64,000 bases of DNA. Source: Bradyrhizobium tropiciagri (GTDB lineage: Bacteria > Pseudomonadota > Alphaproteobacteria > Rhizobiales > Xanthobacteraceae). The translations under genes and the position numbers were made by a program. Positions 58,471 to 64,000 of this stretch are shown here, piece after piece. The DNA is taken from contig NZ_JAFCKH010000007.1 of NCBI RefSeq assembly GCF_018130505.1, positions 1 through 64,000 on the forward strand, in the 5' to 3' direction. Numbering within the stretch: the first letter of the stretch is position 1; every line of letters starts with the position of its first letter. The notes under the pieces are model-generated. The model was not told where the DNA came from. It did no database searches and was given only the letters and a program-made list of their open reading frames with translations.

Positions 58471-59472
58471 GTGACGCAGGACAGTAAACAAGCCTCCGGC
58501 GAAGACTCCCTGATCGCGCGCTACTTCAAGCCGCTCGCGACCGATCTCGGCGCGTTCGGTCTCGACGACGATGCCGCCGCATTGAAAGCGGGCGGCGAGG
58601 AGATCGTGGTCACGACCGATGCGATCGTCGAGGGCGTACACTTTCTCGCCGGCGATCCGCCGGACACCCTGGCGCGCAAGGCGCTGCGGGTGAACCTCTC
58701 CGATATCGCGGCCAAGGGCGCCGTGCCGGCCGGCTTCGTGCTGACGCTGGCGCTGCGCGGCGCCGACGAGAGCTGGCTGGCGCCGTTTGCGCAGGCCCTC
58801 GGCGAGGATGCCTCGCATTACGGCTGTCCGCTGCTCGGCGGCGACACCGTGTCGACGCCGGGACCGCTGATGATCTCGGTCACCGCGTTCGGCCGCCTGC
58901 CGCAGGGGCGGATGGTGCATCGCGCCGGCGCTAAGGCCGGCGACCGGGTGTTCGTGACCGGCACGATCGGCGATGCGGCGCTTGGTCTCGACGTGCTGCG
59001 GGGCGGCGTGGCCGCCTCCGCGCTGGCCGACGATGCCGCGGCGCGGGACTGGCTCGCATCCCGCTACCGCGTGCCGCAGCCGCGCAACGCGCTGGCGCTG
59101 GCCGTGCGCGAGCATGCCCGCGCCGCCATGGATGTCTCGGACGGATTGGCGGGGGACCTTGCGAAACTCTGCGTGGCCTCAGGCGTTTCCGCCGAGATCG
59201 AGTTGCCGCGCATCCCGCATTCGCCCGCCGCGGCGGCGCTGCTGGCGCGAGGGGCGGTCGGCGTCGAGGCGCTGATCGCGGGCGGCGATGACTATGAGAT
59301 CCTTTGCACAGTGCCGGCGGGACGTGCCGACGCGTTCGTGCAGGCCGCGCAGGGCGCAGGCGTCGCGGTGGCCGCGATCGGCCAGATTGTCGCTGGTCGC
59401 GCGCGCCCCCGTTTCCTCGACGGGCAGGGCGCGGAACTGACCTTGAAGCGGCTGTCCTACAGCCATTTCTAG
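58471..59472 (+). CDS. thiL: Thiamine-monophosphate kinase
   Basis: ThiL phosphorylates thiamine monophosphate to the diphosphate cofactor. 333 residues from GTG at 58471. Mg/ATP motifs: LDDDAAAL, VTTDAIVEGVHFL, RVNLSDIAAKGA and GGDTVSTPGPL, with AMDVSDGLAGDL and GGDDYEIL. An in-frame TTG at 58444 would extend it by nine codons into the palindromic repeat and is less likely. Confidence 0.93.
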   Translation: MTQDSKQASGEDSLIARYFKPLATDLGAFGLDDDAAALKAGGEEIVVTTDAIVEGVHFLAGDPPDTLARKALRVNLSDIAAKGAVPAGFVLTLALRGADESWLAPFAQALGEDASHYGCPLLGGDTVSTPGPLMISVTAFGRLPQGRMVHRAGAKAGDRVFVTGTIGDAALGLDVLRGGVAASALADDAAARDWLASRYRVPQPRNALALAVREHARAAMDVSDGLAGDLAKLCVASGVSAEIELPRIPHSPAAAALLARGAVGVEALIAGGDDYEILCTVPAGRADAFVQAAQGAGVAVAAIGQIVAGRARPRFLDGQGAELTLKRLSYSHF

Positions 59473-59700
59473 ACGTCGGCCCCGGCGGGCCGCGTCTTTC
59501 CGCTCTAAATACCTGCTGAAATCGGCGTTTTCAGCCATGGGTGGCGTTGCGCCGCAGTAACGATTTTGGCAAGGTCGCGCCCGATTTGAGGCGATCCCTT
59601 TTTGGGGAGGGATTCGGTCCTCAAGAAAACAAGCGCCTGCCGCCTCGAGCGGCACAAAAAAGGGCGCGGGGGTTACATCAAGGATCTGAGGCAACATTCA

Positions 59701-61821
59701 ATGACAGCATTATGGGTGATTGTGCTCTGCGGGGCGCTTTCCATCGTCTACGCGATCTGGGCGACGCAGTCGGTCTTGAACGCGGATGCGGGCTCGCCGC
59801 GCATGCAGGAAATCGCAGGTGCCGTGGCCGAGGGCGCGCAGGCCTATCTGCGCCGCCAGTACACCACGATCGGCATCGTCGGTATCGTGATCTTCCTGCT
59901 GCTCGCCTACTTCCTCGGCGTGCTGGTTGCCATCGGATTCTTGATCGGCGCCGTCCTGTCGGGCGCCGCCGGCTTCATCGGCATGAACGTCTCGGTGCGC
60001 GCCAACGTCCGCACCGCGCAGGCGGCGACCACCTCGCTCGCCGGCGGCCTCGAGCTCGCCTTCAAGGCAGGCGCGATCACCGGCCTCTTGGTGGCCGGCC
60101 TCGCACTGCTCGGCGTCACCATCTACTTCATGATCCTCGTCAAGTTCATGGGTCTGGAAGCGGGCAGCCGCACCGTGATCGACGCCATGGTGGCGCTCGG
60201 CTTCGGCGCCTCGCTGATCTCGATCTTCGCCCGTCTCGGCGGCGGCATCTTCACCAAGGGTGCTGACGTCGGCGGCGACCTCGTCGGCAAGGTCGAGGCC
60301 GGCATCCCCGAGGACGATCCGCGCAACCCGGCCACCATCGCCGACAACGTCGGCGACAATGTCGGCGACTGCGCCGGCATGGCCGCGGACCTGTTCGAGA
60401 CCTATGCGGTGACCGCGGTCGCCACCATGGTGCTCGCCGCGATCTTCTTCGCCAAGACGCAGATCCTGGTGAACATGATGACGCTGCCGCTCGCGATCGG
60501 CGGCATCTGCATCATCACCTCGATCATCGGCACCTTCTTCGTCAAGCTCGGTGCCAGCCAGTCGATCATGGGCGCGCTGTACAAGGGCCTGATCGCCACC
60601 GGCGTGCTGTCGCTGTTCGGCGTCGCGCTCGCGATCCAGTGGCTGATCGGGTTCGGCAAGCTCGAAGGCGTCGACTACACCGGCATGTCGCTGTTCTGGT
60701 GCGGCGTGGTCGGCCTCGTCGTCACCGGCCTGATCATCTGGATCACCGAATACTACACCGGCACCGACTATCGCCCGGTGAAGTCGATCGCTGCGGCCTC
60801 CGTCACCGGTCACGGCACCAACGTGATCCAGGGCCTCGCGGTCTCGATGGAAGCGACCGCGATGCCCGCGATCGTCATCATCGCCGGCATCCTCGTCACC
60901 TACAGCCTGGCCGGCCTGTTCGGCATCGCGATCGCGACCGCCACCATGCTGGCGCTGGCCGGCATGATCGTCGCGCTCGACGCCTTCGGCCCGGTCACCG
61001 ACAACGCCGGCGGCATCGCCGAGATGGCGGGGCTGCCGAAGGAAGTGCGCAAGTCGACCGACGCGCTCGACGCGGTCGGCAACACCACCAAGGCGGTGAC
61101 CAAGGGTTACGCGATCGGCTCCGCCGGTCTCGGCGCGCTGGTGCTGTTTGCGGCCTATAACCAGGACCTCAAATTCTTCATCGGAGACTCCAACGCGCAT
61201 GCCTATTTCAAGGGCGTCAATCCGGACTTCTCCCTGAACAATCCGTATGTCGTGGTCGGCCTCCTGTTCGGCGGCCTGCTGCCGTATCTGTTCGGTGCGA
61301 TGGGCATGACCGCCGTCGGCCGCGCCGCCGGCGCGATCGTCGAGGAGGTGCGCCGTCAGTTCCGCGAGAAGCCGGGCATCATGCAGGGCACCGACAAGCC
61401 GGATTACGGCAAGGCGGTCGACCTTCTGACCCGGGCGGCGATCAAGGAGATGATCATCCCGTCGCTGCTGCCGGTGCTGTCGCCGATCGTGGTCTACTTC
61501 CTGATCTACGCGATCGCCGGCGGTGGCGCGGCCGGCAAGTCGGCGGCGTTCTCCGCGGTCGGCGCCATGCTGCTCGGCGTCATCGTCACCGGCCTGTTCG
61601 TCGCGATCTCGATGACCTCAGGTGGCGGCGCCTGGGACAATGCCAAGAAGTACATCGAGGACGGCCACTACGGCGGCAAGGGCTCCGACGCCCACAAATC
61701 CGCGGTGACCGGCGACACCGTCGGCGATCCCTACAAGGACACGGCGGGCCCCGCGGTGAACCCGATGATCAAGATCACCAACATCGTGGCGCTGCTGCTG
61801 CTGGCGATCCTCGCACACTGA
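59701..61821 (+). CDS. hppA: K+-insensitive proton-pumping pyrophosphatase
   Basis: This inner-membrane pump couples pyrophosphate hydrolysis to proton export. 706 residues, about 15-16 spans. The substrate signature [20 protein letters not shown]-like motif reads [20 protein letters not shown]. The K+-independence lysine is present in [10 protein letters not shown], where K+-dependent enzymes have Ala. The ATG at 59701 is at the first span; the upstream open frame is not used. It fits energy conservation under low ATP. Confidence 0.96.
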   Translation: MTALWVIVLCGALSIVYAIWATQSVLNADAGSPRMQEIAGAVAEGAQAYLRRQYTTIGIVGIVIFLLLAYFLGVLVAIGFLIGAVLSGAAGFIGMNVSVRANVRTAQAATTSLAGGLELAFKAGAITGLLVAGLALLGVTIYFMILVKFMGLEAGSRTVIDAMVALGFGASLISIFARLGGGIFTKGADVGGDLVGKVEAGIPEDDPRNPATIADNVGDNVGDCAGMAADLFETYAVTAVATMVLAAIFFAKTQILVNMMTLPLAIGGICIITSIIGTFFVKLGASQSIMGALYKGLIATGVLSLFGVALAIQWLIGFGKLEGVDYTGMSLFWCGVVGLVVTGLIIWITEYYTGTDYRPVKSIAAASVTGHGTNVIQGLAVSMEATAMPAIVIIAGILVTYSLAGLFGIAIATATMLALAGMIVALDAFGPVTDNAGGIAEMAGLPKEVRKSTDALDAVGNTTKAVTKGYAIGSAGLGALVLFAAYNQDLKFFIGDSNAHAYFKGVNPDFSLNNPYVVVGLLFGGLLPYLFGAMGMTAVGRAAGAIVEEVRRQFREKPGIMQGTDKPDYGKAVDLLTRAAIKEMIIPSLLPVLSPIVVYFLIYAIAGGGAAGKSAAFSAVGAMLLGVIVTGLFVAISMTSGGGAWDNAKKYIEDGHYGGKGSDAHKSAVTGDTVGDPYKDTAGPAVNPMIKITNIVALLLLAILAH

Positions 61822-61846
61822 ATATGTAGCAAAGCGAGACACAATG

Positions 61847-61878
61847 AGCCCCGCGGCATCGCCGCGGGGCTTTTGCTT
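61847..61878 (+). terminator. hppA terminator
   Basis: AGCCCCGCGGC and GCCGCGGGGCT form an 11-bp perfect stem with a 3-nt loop, followed by TTTGCTTT. A strong intrinsic terminator. Confidence 0.9.
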
Positions 61879-62011
61879 TGCGTCGCCACTTTGTCGCGGC
61901 CTGTCGATATGCCGCAGCCGAATGTGGGGTCAATTACAGATTGCAGGATAAATATGACGTACCCCGTGGGTGATCAGCGCGATCATTCATTTTGCCCCCA
62001 CGGAGGTGTGC

Positions 62012-63559
62012 ATGACACAGATTGCGAATATCAATCCAAAGCATGGCAGAGCAGGGCGTCAGCCGACCAAGGCCGGACTGAGGCCGTTCAAGGACAATGC
62101 CGATCCAGGCATGTTCGGCCGGATGTTCGATCTTCCGGCCTTTGCGCCAACCGAAGCATCATTGCATGCGCTGGCCGACGCGATGCGCGACGCCCAGCCC
62201 AATAACGCCGCCGGGGACAATCCCGATATCCCGTCGGGTTTCACCTATCTCGGCCAGTTCGTCGATCATGACATCACGCTCGACCTGACCTCGCTGGCCG
62301 AGAAGCAGGAAGATCCGCATGCCACGACGAACTTCCGCACCCCGCGGCTCGATCTCGACAGCGTCTACGGGCTCGGGCCGGACGGCAGCCCGCAGCTCTA
62401 TGCGCGCGACCCCAACAACGTCACGCAGCCGAGCCCGAAGCTCCTGCTCGGCAAGACCGCGGCAACGCCTCGCGCGGCCGGCGATCTTGCCAACGACCTG
62501 CAGCGCAATTCGCAGGGGCGCGCGCTGATCGGCGATCATCGCAACGACGAGAACCTGCTGGTGGCGCAGACCCACCTCGCGTTCCTCAAATTCCACAACA
62601 AGATGGTCGACCGGCTCGCCGGCGGCGCCAATCCGCCCGCACCGGACAAGCTGTTCACCGAGGCGCGCAAGCAGGTCACCTGGCACTATCAGTGGATGGT
62701 GCTGCATGACTTCGTCGAGCGGCTCACCGAGCCCGGCATCGTGGCGAAAATCCTGCACGAGGGGCGCAAGTTCTATCGCTTCCAGAAGGTGCCCTACATG
62801 CCGGTGGAGTTCTCGGCGGCGGCCTACCGGCTCGGCCACAGCATGGTGCGCGAGGCCTACAGCCACAATCGCGTCTTCACCCCCGGCGGCCTCACGCCGG
62901 CGACGCTGAAGCTGGAGTTCGCGTTCTCGGGCCTGTCCGGAATCATCCTCGGCCAGGATGCGGCGACGCTGCCGGCTTCGCCAGGTTTGCCGCCCAATGT
63001 CGCGACGCTGCCGACCGACTGGATCATTGACTGGAGCCGCTTCTACGAGTTCGATCCACCGGTCGCGCCGACGCCGAACTTCCTGTTCAACCATTCGCGC
63101 AAGATCGATCCGTTCCTGATCCCGCAACTGCACGATCTGCCCGGCGGCGGCGGCAGCCTGCCGTTCCGCAATCTGCAGCGCGGCGTCAATCTCGGCTTGC
63201 CGTCAGGCCAGGACGTCGCGGGGGTGATGGGAATTCCGGCACTTACCCCGGCCGAAATCGCGACCGGGAGCGACGGCGCGGTCGCGGCGGCGCAGGGCTT
63301 CGATAAGAAGACGCCGCTCTGGTACTACATCCTGAAGGAAGCGGCGGTGAAGAAAGGCGGCCAGCGGCTCGGACCGGTCGGCGCGCGGATTGTCGCCGAG
63401 GTGTTCATCGGCCTCGTCGCCGGTGACAGCCAGTCCTACCTGAGCGATCCCACCTGGAAACCGACGCTGCCGGCCAAGACGCCGGGCACCTTCCTGATGA
63501 GCGACCTGCTGCGCTTCGTCGGGGATCTCAGCCCGATCGACGGCGTCACCACGGGCTAG
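62012..63559 (+). CDS. Animal-type haem peroxidase
   Basis: 515 residues of the peroxidase-cyclooxygenase superfamily. The distal region is GQFVDHDITLDLTS (near 81-94), with the His expected to face the haem. LAFLKFHNKMVDRLAGG and FSAAAYRLGHSMVREAYSHN (proximal His region) match the bacterial An_peroxidase subgroup. No signal peptide, so it may be cytoplasmic or exported by a non-classical route. A GGAGG site 5 bp before the ATG at 62012 supports this start over 61970. Substrate unknown. Confidence 0.88.
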   Translation: MTQIANINPKHGRAGRQPTKAGLRPFKDNADPGMFGRMFDLPAFAPTEASLHALADAMRDAQPNNAAGDNPDIPSGFTYLGQFVDHDITLDLTSLAEKQEDPHATTNFRTPRLDLDSVYGLGPDGSPQLYARDPNNVTQPSPKLLLGKTAATPRAAGDLANDLQRNSQGRALIGDHRNDENLLVAQTHLAFLKFHNKMVDRLAGGANPPAPDKLFTEARKQVTWHYQWMVLHDFVERLTEPGIVAKILHEGRKFYRFQKVPYMPVEFSAAAYRLGHSMVREAYSHNRVFTPGGLTPATLKLEFAFSGLSGIILGQDAATLPASPGLPPNVATLPTDWIIDWSRFYEFDPPVAPTPNFLFNHSRKIDPFLIPQLHDLPGGGGSLPFRNLQRGVNLGLPSGQDVAGVMGIPALTPAEIATGSDGAVAAAQGFDKKTPLWYYILKEAAVKKGGQRLGPVGARIVAEVFIGLVAGDSQSYLSDPTWKPTLPAKTPGTFLMSDLLRFVGDLSPIDGVTTG

Positions 63560-63575
63560 CAATGTCGCGACGGCG

Positions 63576-63603
63576 TACCCTCTCCCGCTTGCGGGGGAGG
63601 GTA
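63576..63603. terminator. Bidirectional hairpin between convergent genes
   Basis: TACCCTCTCCCGC and GCGGGGGAGGGTA pair with one wobble and a 2-nt loop, between the peroxidase and ridA stops. No clear U-tract; it may be a dispersed element. Confidence 0.55.
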
Positions 63604-63990
63604 TCACCCGGCGACGGCGATAGCCTCGATCTCCAGCAACCACTTCTCGTCGAAGATGTCGGCGATGATGACGGTCAGCGCCGGTGTGTGCTCGCCCAGC
63701 ACGGATTTGCGGATTTCGCGGTTCTCGACCGCATGGCGCCGGTCGGAGAGGAAGATCGTCACCTTGGCAAGGTTCGCAAGACTCATGTCCGCGGCCTTCA
63801 GCTGGGCCTCGATATTGGCCCAGACCTACAGGCATTGCGCGCGAAAGCCATCGGGCAGATCGCCATCGGCGGTTTTCGGAATCTGCCCACTGACGAACAG
63901 GATGCGCTGCGCACCGGTGACTTCGAACGCCTGCGCGTAGCCGCCGACCGCGCGAGGTGCAGTGTCGGTGCCGACGATCCGTGTCTTCAT
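63604..63990 (-). pseudogene. ridA: RidA/YjgF-family gene interrupted by an amber codon
   Basis: The minus-strand frame begins with ATG at 63990 (MKTRIVGTDTAPRAVGGYAQ) and is coherent to TGA at 63604-63606, 128 codons, the normal length. Codon 55 (63826-63828) is TAG between QCL and VWANIEAQL. The family has Gln or Glu there, and a single CAG-to-TAG change explains it. Downstream, DMSLANLAKVTIFLSDRRH, then ADIFDEKWLLEIEAIAVAG, is well kept, so the lesion is recent or a read error. The intact protein would detoxify reactive enamines/imines. Confidence 0.8.
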
Positions 63991-64000
63991 TCGCTTGCCC

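Noticed and set aside
63656-63940. 94-residue plus-strand frame opposite ridA
   Set aside because: The minus-strand RidA sequence is recognisable on both sides of the amber codon; the plus frame is its shadow.

Overview
The window is a high-GC alphaproteobacterial chromosome segment, most likely Bradyrhizobium or a close relative. This rests on the order of the conserved genes (slt, dapA-mscL-smpB, rpoZ, rsh-pdxJ-acpS-lepB-rnc-era-recO-parC, glyA-nrdR-ribD-ribE-ribH-nusB-thiL-hppA), an Mg-type HemB without zinc cysteines, an LdtR-type MarR regulator, and several families of long palindromic intergenic repeats. It is inferred by reading, not from a database search.

Layout. Positions 1-8.2 kb hold the 3' part of a very large secreted protein built from 122-residue SdrD B-like repeats with paired EF-hand-like loops. 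An ABC exporter and an HlyD-type adaptor follow it, so this is a type I secretion cassette. Positions 8.3-11.6 kb are gene-poor accessory DNA with small hypothetical genes, a perfect hairpin and a 36-residue membrane microprotein, ending at a tRNA-Ser(GCU). Positions 12-16.8 kb carry a lytic transglycosylase with a histone-like linker, then dapA, mscL, smpB and a peroxiredoxin. Positions 17.4-18.7 kb hold an overlapping NYN-domain/uracil-DNA glycosylase pair on the minus strand.

Positions 19-29.7 kb are the core block: omega subunit, ppGpp synthase/hydrolase, PLP synthesis, ACP synthase, signal peptidase I, RNase III, Era, RecO and ParC. Positions 29.9-44.7 kb form a mixed region: two CDF metal exporters, an MBL-fold hydrolase, an adenylate cyclase, an MFS transporter, a flotillin (YqiJ/YqiK-type) pair, a manganese transporter behind a Mur/Fur-like operator, Bpt aminoacyl-transferase, an RDD protein, HemB, a membrane protein and LdtR. 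Positions 44.9-53 kb contain small hypotheticals, a tripartite tricarboxylate transporter (tctCBA), a His/Gly-rich secreted peptide, two coupled tiny membrane ORFs, a DUF2200 protein and a TonB-dependent siderophore receptor. Positions 53.5-64 kb contain the serine hydroxymethyltransferase/riboflavin/NusB/ThiL block, a proton-pumping pyrophosphatase, an animal-type haem peroxidase and a RidA-family gene interrupted by an amber codon.

The most unusual parts are the repeat-rich type I secreted protein, which lacks RTX repeats and ends in a TPGFW-type domain, and the wHTH/membrane/coiled-coil protein beside it. The microproteins, the intergenic palindromes and the broken ridA also deserve attention. 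I see no CRISPR array, insertion sequence or rRNA.
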